Source: Euborellia annulipes
Taxonomy: Eukaryota > Arthropoda > Insecta > Dermaptera > Anisolabididae
Direction of reading: 5' to 3'
NCBI GenBank assembly: GCA_023213315.1
Contig: JAKCPI010004939.1
Coordinates: forward strand, 1 to 64,000
DNA length: 64,000 nucleotides
A program made the position numbers and the translations under genes. The number at the start of each line of letters is the position of its first letter. Positions within the stretch are counted from its first letter, which is position 1. Positions 1-10,872 of the stretch are shown here, piece by piece. The notes under the pieces are model-generated. The model saw only the letters and a program-made list of their open reading frames with translations, searched no databases and was not told the DNA's origin.

Positions 1-393
1 CAGCAGCTGACAGGCATTCTTTATCTCAGCTAACTCTCTCTTCATCTCGATATTATCCGCCCGCAACAATTTGACTTCACTATAAAGTGATTTAACCAGG
101 GTGATAATTTCAAGGACATATCTATTTTGACATTTATTGGATTCATCAAAGGAAAGGTTCGCAGAGGCCCCATCCATATCTTCCATGTTATTACAGTCTA
201 CACATCTGAAAACCAGTCCGTGTTTGCAGGTGTCATCAGATTTTAAACAAATACCCCTGTCAGACAAAACAGACTCCGAATACTGCTTCACGCATGAGAG
301 ATGAAGTTTTTTGTCACAAAAACCACCATTACATTTTAGCATCGATTGACAGTTGTATACACGTTGTTCACAAAGGGCGCAAAGGTTATTCAT
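1..393 (-). CDS. PHD-like zinc-finger / coiled-coil protein, probably LINE ORF1 (partial, runs off left edge)
   Basis: The minus strand is open for 131 codons from ATG at 393-391 to the window edge, with no stop. Early residues give a Cys/His series: CALC near residues 5-8, KCNGGFCDKK near 22-31, then LHLSCVK, and later TCKHGLVFRCVDC. This spacing resembles the PHD-like finger found at the N-terminus of ORF1 proteins of many invertebrate CR1/Jockey-type LINEs. From about residue 95 the chain is Leu/Ile/Glu/Lys-rich (EIITLVKSLYSEVKLL, then MKRELAEIK), which fits a coiled coil following the finger. The start is the first ATG after stops in the upstream A-rich DNA. A domesticated host gene with the same fold is possible. 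The product would bind nucleic acid as a LINE chaperone if the assignment is right. Confidence 0.6.
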   Translation of the reverse strand, partial: MNNLCALCEQRVYNCQSMLKCNGGFCDKKLHLSCVKQYSESVLSDRGICLKSDDTCKHGLVFRCVDCNNMEDMDGASANLSFDESNKCQNRYVLEIITLVKSLYSEVKLLRADNIEMKRELAEIKNACQLL

Positions 394-1018
394 TTTAAAT
401 AGGTAATAACAATAATAATAATTTATTATTATTATAATTATAACAAAACAAAAAAAAAAAAAAAAAAAGATGAGAAAAACAAAAACAAGAAATAAAAAGA
501 GAAAATAAAAAATAAAAAACTGACCAGGAATCTTAAGGGTAGTTAGGGAGAGTCTTCACGCTCAGAGGTCTACCAGAGCGACTTAGGATAAGTTTGGATG
601 ACCCTGAATTTGGATTAGGATTGAGAGGTCAATTTATTTTTGTAATTAAATGAAATAATAAATAAAAAAAAAAGACAAAAAGAATCACACAAGCATAAGA
701 GGAAGTAAAAAGGCTAGTGAGGTATTTATATCGACAATGCCTTCCCGGAAAAGATAAGCTCCCAAAAATTTATATTGATCAATCTATTTCATCGCCTTTT
801 AATATAAAATAAAAATAAAATAAAACAAAGAGGGCGTAAAAAAAAGCAAGGAATCAACTGATAACAAAGAGATACCTCCCAAGAGAAAGCAGGTCGAAGA
901 AGGAACGCAACAGTACCAAACTCACATTAATAAGTGAAGAAGCTCACAGACAACAAGTGAAAAAGCAGGAGCACTTTAAAAGACACCCATTCAATAGAAA
1001 GACTCGAATCATATTTTG
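394..1018. other. A-rich flank upstream of the left-edge ORF
   Basis: Low-complexity A/T sequence with a 20-base poly-A near 451-470 and several shorter A runs. A more balanced patch at about 520-650 could be LINE 5' UTR. No gene seen. Confidence 0.35.
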
Positions 1019-1434
1019 AGGGCAAAACGAGAATATACATTTGAAAGAGCATCTAAAAAATAATTGATTTTTGAATTTTAATCAAAATCGTTAGAGCGAA
1101 TTTTGAGAAAATCGAAAAAAACTGAAAAAGTACATCAGTAAAGTACTAGTAATCTTTGGCCGATTTTGATTAAAAGCTTATTTTCCGGTCCCGGCGGCTG
1201 CCTAACTTAAATATAAAATTTCAACCTCCTACCTTAATTCCTTCATGCTTAAAATTGAACACACAGACACACACACAGACAGACAGACCATGTCGCGAAA
1301 ATCACTTTTTTGGATTCAGGGGACCTCAAAACGTAAAGATCCATCAAAATCTCGACATCGAATTTTTGACATGAATCCAATACTTTCTCTCTATATATAT
1401 ATTACATATATTCATAGGTAAGAGAAAGTAAAAA
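1019..1434 (+). repeat. HPR repeat, plus orientation, 5' palindrome missing
   Basis: Body and tail of the HPR family. It matches the complete copy at 47794-48480 from GAGAATATACAT through the ACACAGACAGAC microsatellite and CCATGTCGCG to the terminal hairpin TACTTTCTCT...GGTAAGAGAAAGTA. The palindromic end is absent. Confidence 0.85.
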
Positions 1435-2462
1435 TTTACTTGTTTCAGAATCTATTTAATTTCTGACGTCCGTGGCACTTGTTTGGGCTTATAGACGAGC
1501 CATCATCAAGACTCAAAATATAAAAAAACTAAATTTTCATCTTTTTTAGGTCTGATCATGGCCCTTCTCTAAGCCAAAACAGTTAAAACAAGCACGACGA
1601 TTGTCAGACAACAAATATGTCGATCCTTGATTTGATTTTCTGGGGCTTCTCTGCACTGCGACCTTATAAATCTATTGTGCTCCCCGTATCACTCTCCATC
1701 CCTCAGGGCCTAGGTGCCTGGAATTGGGAGGATTATCTTGGCCGTATCAAGTGTTGAGAATACGCCACCCTTATGTACATATTTTATATAATTTGGTAAT
1801 TACAGCCGAAGTGTATTCTTAGATTGATATTTTCATTTGATAGAGGCTCTCCTTTTTGACTGACATTCTCTTTTCTTACGTATTAATCTACTCTTTGGAC
1901 AGCCACTTCTCTCATTGACAAAAGTGACAGAAAATTTGGTTCACAGGAATCTTCTGTGGGGGGTAGCCGTCTGGAGCCCCCTCTAGCTACGCCCATGACT
2001 TTAGTCCCCTAACTGTATATCATTTTTATAATGAATCCTCTTCTTTCCTTGGCTTTAACCTCCGATGATATACGTCGTTTAAAAATGTTTCTCAGAGATA
2101 CATTTTTGACAATTTTTTTTTCGTTTTACAAATCTGAACAGTTTTCTTTCATTTCTTTTTTTTTTTAAGGCTCATGAAGTTTTTCATTCTAAAATCCGTA
2201 TAAAATTCTCCCCTTGATGAAATCTTGACTTATTGAAAAGTATTATAAAAAGAAAGAGTGGGGATATTCCACTAAAATATTTTAATAAAATATATTTCAT
2301 TAGTTTTTTTTTTTTTGGGGGGTTTGAAGGGTGGGGGTGGGCCCGAAACGCAAGTGTTTTTTAAAAAATTAATAATTTATTAAAAATTTTAATATTTTTT
2401 TTCATTACTTTCCTTTAACCTTTTCAAAAAAAAAAATTTTAGATAGAATTTTTTGAAAAGTA
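1435..2462. other. No gene seen; degenerate repeat fragments
   Basis: AT-rich sequence. Around 1480-1510 the minus strand carries CTTGATGATGGCTC and, further on, GCCACGGACGTC, a possible decayed member of the CTGANGA...GAAAC motif group. Near 1955-2000 there is an isolated MITE right end (CTAGCTACGCCCATG). No coding sequence is supported. Confidence 0.3.
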
Positions 2463-3078
2463 TTACTTTCTCTTACCTCTATATATATGTTAATATATAG
2501 AGAGAGAAAGTATTGGTTTCATGTCAAAAATTCGATGTCGAGATTTTGATGGATCTTCACGTTTTGAGGTCCCCTGAATCCAAAAAAGTGGTTTTCGCGA
2601 CATGGTCTGTTGTGTCTGTGAACAAAATATCTCAAGAACGAAAAGAGCTAGGAGCTTGAAATTGTATATTTAAGTTAGGCACCCTCCTGGGACGTGACAC
2701 GAAGCTTTTGAACAAAATCGGGCAAAGAGTACTAGTACTTTACTGAAGCACTTTTTCAGTTTTTTTCGATTTTCTCCAACGATTTTTTTTTAAATTCAAA
2801 AATCAATTATTTTTTAGATTCTCTTTAAAATGTATTTTCTCATTTTGTCATTGAAATCTTCTGAAGACCACTTTACTCTTGTATTTCATAGGGAAGATAG
2901 GAGAAATGGTTGCCATGGTAACAAAATATAAATATTTTCACATATAAATTTGACATCTTGAAAATCGAATGTACTTTACTGTCGGATACTAAATTCATGT
3001 CGACACAAAAAATCTGGTGTGACAAGCACAGTACCCATCTTTCGATTACCGAAGGTAATAGAAAGTTGTGTGCTCTGT
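2463..3078 (-). repeat. HPR repeat, minus orientation, nearly complete
   Basis: Starts with the terminal hairpin (CTTTCTCTTACC...GAGAGAGAAAGTA), runs through GAGGTCCCCTGAATCC and GTTGCCATGGTAAC, and ends inside the palindrome arm after CGATTACCGAAGG. The outermost palindrome arm is lost. Confidence 0.85.
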
Positions 3079-4597
3079 ATATATATTAGCATGTATGTAT
3101 ATATTAGCCTTCTAAGAACTATTGAATTTATTTGATATGGAAGGTATTAAAATAATAAATAAAATAATAATAAATAATAATATAATACATATTATATATA
3201 TATATATATAAACAAATCATTAATTACAATTAAATTTATAAATTTCAAGTGCATAACTAGAATTTGTTTTTCAAGCATTTCATAATACATTTTTTTTATA
3301 CAGAGTTATTTAAGAAACATTTTTCTAAAACGGATTAAACTTGCCTTTTTATTTGATCAAAACGTTCGCTAATTCAATTCGTAGTCCGGACTGTCAAAAT
3401 GTTACAATTCTTCTATTAATATCTATCTAATATCTAGTTTAGTTGCAGTTTTTATTTAATGAATTTGGATGGAGTAGACACACATACAGAGGCGTACCGA
3501 GGGGGGGGGGGAGGGCAAATATTTGTCTTTGAGAGGTCGCGGGGCCCTCAAGGCTCAGGTAAAAAGGGAGAAATTTAGATAAAAAAAAATTTAATGAAAA
3601 TTTGTCTTTGTGATGCCCTGGCCTCTTGGAGTCAGGGATATACGGGTAGAAATTATCTCAGGCAGTTTAAATCCTTTAAAAGAAATGAATTTATCTTTTG
3701 TTAACTCTGTTTCATATCTACAGGGTATTTTCTATACTATTACACCTTCTACATACTGTATATAATTAAACAATATTAAATGAATACATAATCTGTTCAA
3801 AATTTTCCTTTCTGTAGTAAAAATGATCTAGACCCTTGGACTCTCATACTCAGGTCTATTCTCTAAGCAAAAACGTTAACTTTTAACATCTGTAAACAAC
3901 ATTAATTCATTTTAACACTTCCTTGCCTCAAATAGCTATTCTGGTAAAGATAAAACTAGCCCTACGACCCCTAAACACATTTTATTTAAATAATATTAAG
4001 ATCACTAAATATTGCAAAAAATTTTGATCAGCAATATATTCATTTAATATTTAATATTGCAAATTTTATTTTTAAATAGATTACATTTTTTCCTCAAAAA
4101 AAAAAACAACATTCAGTAGAGTATTGGTAATCCGGTCTAAACGGGACCGGCCCTATGCTGGATTACTCGAGTAATATATTCCAAAATTATATCTTGGAAA
4201 AAAAATCTGTAATGACATTTAGTTTTCTTAAATTACCCTCTTTTTTTTTGCTGTAATATCCCGAAAAAGTGGCTTTTCAACATGCCGGATTAGCCGGTAT
4301 GCCTGAATATCGAAGGCCGGATTAGCAAGTCTCTACTCTATTTATGATTTCAAAATTTAAATTAAAAAAAAAAAAAAACAAATGACTTTATATACATAAT
4401 TTTTTTATGTAAAAGATAATAAAAATACAAAACTTTTAAGTTTTTTTTTTTAGCCTTTTTAAGGATTAAAGTGACTTTAAATTTTATCTAGAAATGTTTA
4501 AAAAATAATAATTTGCATCAGAATTATCGTTTTAAAATAAATAAATGCCATCAAAAATGTTATCAGAGGTGTTGACAAATGTCACTATTGTTAATCT
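3079..4597. other. No gene seen; AT-rich with one isolated MITE end
   Basis: Contains (TA)n near 3190-3210, a left MITE-type end (CAGAGGCGTACCGAGG near 3487) with no matching right end found, and a short foldback-like stretch at 4120-4340 (GGATTACTCG / GGATTAGC). No open frame of interest. Confidence 0.3.
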
Positions 4598-4780
4598 TAA
4601 AGCCAAGGGGTGCGGGTTCGGATCCCAGACAGTCCGATGAATATTTATTTAAATCATTTGGATACCAAATGCTATAAATAAAAGTAAAAGTGCCTGGATC
4701 CCCTAATATATTAACATATATAAATATCGACTAAAGTCTATATGGCCTAAGTGCCGAAAAGACTAAAATAAAAAGAAAAA
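4598..4780 (+). repeat. SINE-A copy, 5' part incomplete
   Basis: Contains the B-box region (GCGGGTTCGGATCCCAG), AGTCCGATGA, the inverted pair around CATTTGGATACCAAATG, and TATGGCCTAAGTGCCGAAAAGAC, in the order of the complete SINE at 33361. The A-box part is lost and the tail is an imperfect A-rich tract. Confidence 0.75.
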
Positions 4781-4869
4781 ATCGAGCACATACTCATGCT
4801 TGCTGGAAACCCTTCTTAGATGATTTTATCTTAAAATAGATATTTTTTTTACATTGATGGTCTTAATGC

Positions 4870-5305
4870 GGCTACAAACATAACTGCAAACTTGACAAGC
4901 ATGTTTATGCAATCTTTTTGTACAAGCAAACTGTAGCTTCTGTAGGAGAATTTTGCACAAGCATTTTAATTGTGCAAGCCACTTGATCGTTAATCATGCA
5001 CAAGCATATTTGCGCAAGCAAAACTCTCCGCCATTTTATAGACGTCTTGACATTTGATATTTATTTAATATATATTAATTCATTTATAATTTCAATTTAA
5101 ATATTTATTGCGTCCTTGTTTAATGCAAGTGAGTATTTCTTGTTATGTTCGAATAAATTTGTAAATAAGTTTGACATTTGTAGGTTAATTTAAGGCATAA
5201 GCTGTTGCTTGCACAAGCATGCTTGTGCCGTGTGGGAAGGGAATTGAGATACAAAAAGATTGCGCATGTATGCTTGTCAAGTTTGCATTTACGTGAGTAG
5301 CAAGT
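4870..5305. repeat. Foldback element
   Basis: The left arm near 4884-4923 (AAACTTGACAAGCATG, then GCAATCTTTTTGTA) is the inverse of the right arm at 5250-5288. The interior has many GCACAAGC / GCTTGTGC words. No coding sequence; the short minus-strand frame at 5120-5323 is incidental. Confidence 0.6.
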
Positions 5306-5795
5306 ATATGATATCTGATGCACAAGTGAATTTAGAAAACAAAAAAAAACAGTCTTTCAAATTTTAAAGTCACTTTTGAATAATAATAATTGTGAGGTAG
5401 TTAAGATGAAATGATAATAAGATGCAGATATTAATAAAAGTTATTAAATAAATATCGAAATAATGGACAATCCCATAGGAATGTCAAAATTTATTTTTTA
5501 ACGCTGTGACTAACATAACACCTTGCATAGAATATTATAACTTAATGATGAAAAAAATATTAATTTCCCTTTGATAGAAAAAGAATATTTGGTCTATTTT
5601 GAAATAAGTATTTTAGCAATAGAGCCTACTTAAATTCCTTGGTATTAGATTTTTAATTCTGTGTATTTGGTAAAAGTGGTTGGGTTGTTTGTGTGTTGTG
5701 GTTTTGTTTGAAAATTAAAAATGTTTTTTAAAAAGTTCTGGACTGACTGAGCTATTACCCGAATTTTCTCAAAGGCGAGCTCAAACGTTCTTTTT
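5306..5795. other. No gene seen
   Basis: AT-rich, with no repeat family recognised. Confidence 0.3.
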
Positions 5796-5803
5796 TTTAT
5801 ATC

Positions 5804-6136
5804 CACTAGCGTAACGTTTTTTAGCTGCCCCCTGCAACCTTTATTTCGGGCCCCATTATTGAAGACCTTACTTTAAAAAAAAGTGAAAAAAATATAAAAA
5901 TTTTGCCATAAATTTTACATTGAAAATGTACAGTACTGTCGGCCTAAACACCTGTGGGCCCAAAAAATCGGGCCCTGTGACAACCAGAACACAACTTTCG
6001 ATTAAGTTTTTTTTACCTAAATTTTTCCGTTTTTACCGGAGCCCTGAGGAGATACACTCTTTTAGCCCGGCCCGGCCCGTGGGCCCTCCAATGTCCGGGC
6101 CCCCGCATGCGTGCGGGGGCGTACGTTACGCCACTG
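5804..6136. mobile_element. hAT-like MITE, 333 bp, TSD TTTATATC
   Basis: The left end CACTAGCGTAACG and the inverse of the right end, CAGTGGCGTAACG, form terminal inverted repeats. An exact 8-bp duplication TTTATATC flanks it at 5796-5803 and 6137-6144. The interior is GC-rich near the right end (GGGCCC words). The 79-residue frame inside is not a gene. Confidence 0.8.
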
Positions 6137-6220
6137 TTTATATCCCGGAAATAGAATAAATTTAAATTTTGAAAAAAAATCGTTAGAGTCGATTTAGAGA
6201 ACTGGTATAGTTCCTATATT

Positions 6221-6314
6221 AGGATAGGTGAGAAGAAGAAGAAAATTCGCAGCTAGTTATATTTCATTATTTTTATAACTAGCTGCGAATTTTCTTCTTC
6301 TTCTCACCTATCCT
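6221..6314. repeat. Perfect 40-bp palindrome with 14-base spacer
   Basis: Positions 6221-6260 and 6275-6314 are exact inverse complements, from AGGATAGGTGAG to GCAGCTAGTTAT. A direct repeat TAGTTCCTATATT lies on both sides (about 6208-6220 and 6349-6361), so the palindrome plus about 35 bases looks like one inserted unit. Confidence 0.8.
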
Positions 6315-6361
6315 GATTGAACTACCAGCTATAAGCCCTAGGTATCTAGTTCCTATATTAT

Positions 6362-6817
6362 AAATGGTATAGTATATAAGATAAGAAATTCGATTTCATC
6401 ATTCTAAATACCGGTAGAATCGAAAAACAAAATTTTCAAGAAAAAAGAATCAAATTATTTCCTAGCCAATATCATCCAGTTTTGTGAAAAAATTTATTTT
6501 TTTCAAGGGTGTGAAATTTTATCTTTAAAATTTTGCCATCTTAAACGATAGCTCCGGGATGCTCGGTGGCTTTTACCTTTTTTTTGATAAAATTGGAAAA
6601 AACTCAAAAATAACACCAGAAAAGTACTAGTACTGAGGTTTCCCTAAGACGAAATCAAACGTTCTTTGTTTTGTATACTACAAATAGGAGATATTTAAAA
6701 TTTGAAAGAAATCGTTAAAATGAATTTCGAGAAAAGTGGAAAAAACTAAAAATGTACATCAGTAAAGTACTAGCACTTGAATTCTTCCAAATACAAGACC
6801 TAGTACTTTCATATTCA
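6362..6817. repeat. Degenerate HPR fragments
   Basis: Short pieces of HPR body can be read: AATCGTTAAAATGAATTTCG, then ACATCAGTAAAGTACTAG at 6713-6780, and a weaker echo at 6590-6650 (AGTACTAGTACT). The rest is AT-rich without features. Confidence 0.5.
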
Positions 6818-7276
6818 TTATTTGTATTAGGAAGAGGTTTGCAGCCAAATGAAAAGAGCCTCTATTATTAAATAAACTCTTTAATCCGGACGAAACATCC
6901 GGATTAAACATAAATAATAGAGTTGTCTTCAGTTAAATAATACAATTTATTAATATTACCATTGCATTTAGTCAGTGAATATCAGACAACGTTAATTACC
7001 CTCAAGTATGGGTTAAGAGAAAAATGAGCTCATTTGAGGGTAATTAACTTTGTCTGATATTCACTGACTAAATGCAATGGTAATATTAACCAATTATATT
7101 ATTTACTGAAGACAACTCTATTATTACTGTTTAATATATGTTTATTTAAGACTTATGTACTCTTGGAAGGCTGATGAAGGCCCAGTGAATCCATGCCGAA
7201 ACGTCCGGATTAAAGAGTTTATTTAATAATAGAGGCTCTTTTCATTTGGCTGCAAACCTCTTCCTATTACAAATAA
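6818..7276. mobile_element. Foldback element with hammerhead-like motif
   Basis: Long inverted arms: ATTATTTGTATTAGGAAGAG at 6818 and its inverse ending at 7276. Matching inner arms (GAATATCAGACAA..., GTCTGATATTCACTG...) flank a short centre near 7000-7040. The right arm carries CTGATGAAGGCCC...GCCGAAACGTCC at 7171-7206. No coding sequence. Confidence 0.75.
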
Positions 7277-7298
7277 TCTTATAAACAGCCACGTAATT

Positions 7299-8341
7299 CA
7301 GTGGCGTAGCAAGGATTTTGGCGCCATGGAGCGACTCAACTGCTGGCGCCCCCCCCCCCCTCGAACACTACCAATCGGTAACCGACACCCCACCCTACCA
7401 CGGTAAAAAACGTTTGACCCCTATGACCATATAAAATGTATGCTAATTACTGATAGACTACTATTCTTTACAAAGTTTCATTTTCACCCTTTTCATTGAC
7501 TTAACACTTGCAAACTCTGTTATTGCGTCGTCTAAGTCTTGCTTATTATTATTATAATTTCAGGTTTTTTATTAAACCTAAAATGCAAATCTCAAATTAC
7601 TAAAATGATTAAAAAAATTTTTCATATAAAAAAATTGCTCAGATTTCTTCATCTTCATCAGAAGGCTCAGCATATACAATCTGTGTATAATACCAAAATT
7701 TAATTTGCCGCCCCCTCTTTAAAATTTTCCTTGATCTCAAAAATTTTTCTGCGAAATTTTTTTTTTTTTTTTTTTCGCGGAACCAAATGTTTCAGTCCGA
7801 AAAAATATTTTATCTTTTTTTTAGAGACGCTAAATTTTTGCCACCTGCGTAACCAAAAATTTTATCTTTCTTGGATTGCCGCCCCCCTGATATCTACCGC
7901 CCGGGGCACGTGCACCCTCTGCCCCCCCTAGATCCGGCCCTGATATCTACTAAATAATTCAATGCTTTTTCTAATTTATTAGGCCAATATTAAAAGTAAA
8001 AAAAAAAATCATATTTAGTCAACAAAACAATATTTTTATTTTATTTTGTCTACTTTTAAAATTAAATTTGAATAAAACGGGATAATATATTTATTTATCT
8101 TTGGCCGTGAATCCTAACGTTTGTCATTTTAAATAAAAAAAATGCATAGATTTCTATCAAAAAACAACAGAGCAAAAATTAATTGATTAAAGGATCCAAA
8201 TAATTTTTTGTTCTACAAAAGGATCAAAATATAGACAAAAAATTAAATAAAAGTATTATTTATTATATGTGCCTGGCGCCCCCACCCTGCCCTCCGCCCT
8301 GGAGCCGCCGCTCCACTCGCTCCTCTCTCGCTACGCCACTG
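7299..8341. mobile_element. hAT-like non-autonomous element, 1043 bp, TSD ACGTAATT
   Basis: The left end CAGTGGCGTAGCAAGG and the inverse of the right end, CAGTGGCGTAGCGAG, form terminal inverted repeats. Exact 8-bp duplications ACGTAATT lie at 7291-7298 and 8342-8349. It contains a nested copy of another MITE (7698-7942). No transposase was seen. Confidence 0.85.
7698..7942 (-). mobile_element. MITE fragment of the CAGGGCCGG family, nested
   Basis: Matches 51490-51722 in inverse orientation, including GCCGCCCGGGGCACGTGCAC, and ends in GATCCGGCCCTG. The left terminus is missing. Confidence 0.7.
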
Positions 8342-8710
8342 ACGTAATTATAATAACTTTCATAGTCAAACCGAAAATAGTATAGCCTATATTTAAAATT
8401 TAAAAAAATTCGTTAGAGACGTTTTCGAGACAAACAATTAAACGTAAATTCCTCGTTTAATAGATTAATATATTGACTGGATAACGAACAGTCTATTTGT
8501 GCGTTGATTGAAAAAATATAAGCTTTAACCTAATTTGATTTACTCTCGTTATAAATTCTACAAATGTTATGTTAGTCACCATGGAATTACCCAGAGAGTG
8601 TACTGTACGTGAAGTGATTTACAAAAGTGAAAAGAATGGACCAGAAATCCTATCGAATTCTTAGAAACATTCAAAATGGAATCGAAGAAAAAAAAGGAAA
8701 ATTTCTCTCC

Positions 8711-8716
8711 TTTATT
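8711..8716 (-). promoter_or_regulatory. Candidate polyadenylation signal of SOBP (AATAAA)
   Basis: On the minus strand AATAAA begins about 100 bases after the SOBP stop codon, giving a plausible short 3' UTR. The inter-element DNA at 8342-8814 otherwise holds nothing recognised. Confidence 0.45.
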
Positions 8717-8814
8717 TATGTAATTGATTAATACTTAATTAGAAAATAGTGCATGTAATTGCAAAAACTTGTGAATTTCCGCATCTTGTTTCATTATCTC
8801 ATGAAAAAGGGAGG

Positions 8815-9616
8815 CTAGACGGGGACGACTTTGTGCGTGGATAAGGCTTCGTCTTCAGCCGTTGGTTCCGGAAGACGTTTACGTTTCCGAAGAGGTCGTG
8901 GTGGAGGAGAAGGCGCTGGAGGTGGTGGTGGAGTCGTGGGGGGCAATGGTTCTGCTTCTGAGTCCGGCTTCGAGACAGGAATCGGAAAAGGGATAGGAAT
9001 CGGCAGAGGAATTGGGATGGGGATGATAATTGGATAGGGCACCATCACGGTAACTGGAGGTAAGAGGGACCTTGGAGGAGGAGGAAGAGGAGGCATTCGA
9101 GGAAGGTGTTGGTGTGGAGAAGCCTGCGGCGGCGGACGGAGAAGAGGAAAACCAGGCGGTGGCGGCGGAAGAAGGAACGGTGGTCGAATTTGATCTGGGG
9201 GAAGAAGCATCGGAGGAGGTGGTGGGGGCAATGTCGGTGGAGGAGGAAGTGGAGGCGGCGGTGGCATTTTAGGAGGTGAAGGCGAAGTCTTGAGACGACG
9301 GCGTGAAGAGCCTCCGCGGCGATGATGGGGCTGTTTTGTCACAGGCGGAAGAATTGCCGGAGGTGGTGGCGGTGGCGGCGGAGGCGTTGGTTGCGGTGGT
9401 GGACTCGAACTTGTGTCGGGTGGCGGCGTCGATCGGTCCGACGACGGGGAGACTGAACGGCAATCGCGAAGCCATAGATCAGGTGTAATAAGGGCGCCAA
9501 CCCCGGAAGCAGACGCCGCCGCCGATGCTCCCGGGTCTAGATGGGGATGTAATTGTAGATGCGCTTGGGTCTCTCGACAGAAGATGTTCATCTTGTACTG
9601 GTTCAGGCATTTATCA
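8815..9616 (-). CDS. SOBP: SOBP terminal exon: end of second zinc finger and proline-rich C-terminus
   Basis: The exon starts at 9616 after a clear minus-strand acceptor (pyrimidine-rich, CCTTTCCAG) and runs to TAG at 8817-8815. One base completes the serine codon begun in the previous exon. The first residues, [20 protein letters not shown], supply the last cysteine of the second FCS-type finger. Then follow a Ser/Pro-rich region, long polyproline runs, the diagnostic [19 protein letters not shown] stretch typical of SOBP proteins, and a basic RKRKR near the end. SOBP is a nuclear protein of the Six/sine oculis network. Its tail is shorter than the vertebrate one. The first ATG in this exon (9591) is internal, not the start. 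Confidence 0.93.
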
Positions 9617-9662
9617 CTGGAAAGGAATAAAAAAGAGAAGAATTTATATTCATATTAAAAGA

Positions 9663-9939
9663 TTTAATCTCATAAACAATCTGGTGTGACTGGTCGCACA
9701 ACACACAAAAATTTTGAGAAAATCGAAAAAAACTCAAAAAGTACATCAGTAAAGTAGTTGCACTTTTTGGCCGATTTGGTTTAAAAGCTTCATGTTACGT
9801 CCCAGGGTGTGTCTAACTTAAATCTTAAACATTAGCCTCATAGCTCTCAATTCCTTCATGCTTAAAATCGAACACCTACAGACAGAGCATGTCGCGAAAA
9901 CCACTTTTTTAGACTCGGAGGACCTCAAAACGTGTACAT
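9663..9939 (+). repeat. HPR repeat, first half of a split copy
   Basis: Starts AATCTGGTGTGACTGG with a shortened palindrome, continues into GAGAAAATCG and the CATGTCGCGAAAACC block, and is cut at the 8-bp duplication GTGTACAT. It resumes at 11698. Confidence 0.85.
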
Positions 9940-10146
9940 TAGGGTGGCCGCAAAAAACTTTTTTAATTTCTTTCGGCCGAACCTCCTAAAAGTTGTCTTT
10001 TGGCTAGGAAATGATAAGGGCAAAGTTTTAGCTAAATTGGATAACGTTAAACCGTGCCTCAACGGGGTTAAAATTTTGAAAAAGTGCGATTTTATCTAAA
10101 AATTCGCAGTTTTAACTTCATAAAACGAAAACCAAGTGTCCTAGAA

Positions 10147-10315
10147 CAGTGGTTCCCAACCCGTGGGCCGCGGGATGATTGGAACTGGGCCGCGGATGTC
10201 TAATAAATGATAAAAATTATATACAGTATATATAGGTTATATACATATACTGGGCCTCAGCGTTTTTTTTACGGAAAAAGTGGGCCGCACATCAAAAAAA
10301 GGTTGGAAACCACTG
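10147..10315. mobile_element. hAT MITE, 169 bp, TSD TCCTAGAA
   Basis: Terminal inverted repeats CAGTGGTTCCCAACC and (inverse) CAGTGGTTTCCAACC. Exact duplications TCCTAGAA at 10139-10146 and 10316-10323. The CAGTGGTT start is typical of hAT/Charlie-like MITEs. Confidence 0.9.
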
Positions 10316-10481
10316 TCCTAGAAAGCTGATTCTTGTCTCATTTCATAGCAAATTTAATCCTCTTGAAGTTTTAAAGTTTTATAATAACCATTTTTTCATT
10401 ACAACATAGATTTGGTGATATTTACAAATTAGCATTTCGGTTTTGATATATTTTGCTTTTTGAGGTTGTGGCTGGTGATGT

Positions 10482-10872
10482 GATAATAATGAAGAAATGG
10501 AGATATCAGCCAAATTGGAATAATCCAGGTTCAATAAAACTCCCAGAATAAGACGTTTCGGCCTGAATTTATTTGGCCATCTTCAGTTATTGGGAATTAT
10601 ACACATAGTGCAAGTGCACATGTGATCAAACCGGAATCCAATGGATCATTTATCTCTGATCTTGGGCACAGAAGCCATATAATTTTGTATGAAGCGAAAA
10701 AAATTTATTATTGACAAATTCCGGTTTGATCACATGTGCACTTGCACTACGTGTATAATTCCCAATAACTGAAGATGGCCAAATAAATTCAGGCCGAAAC
10801 GTCTTATTCTGGGAGTTTTATTGAACCTGGATTATTCCAATTTGGCTGATATCTCCATTTATTCATTATTAT
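10482..10872. mobile_element. Foldback element with two hammerhead-like motifs
   Basis: Long arms: GGAGATATCAGCCAAATTGG near 10498 and its inverse ending near 10858, extending inward past GATCACATGTGCACTTGC. Each arm carries CTGAAGATGGCC...GGCCGAAACGTC, at 10552-10586 (minus) and 10769-10804 (plus). The centre (10640-10725) is unique. Confidence 0.8.

Noticed and set aside
5920..6159. 79-residue plus frame
   Set aside because: Lies inside a MITE and crosses its right TIR and TSD.
8831..9658. Glu/Gly-rich plus-strand frames
   Set aside because: Antisense shadows of the proline-rich SOBP exon.
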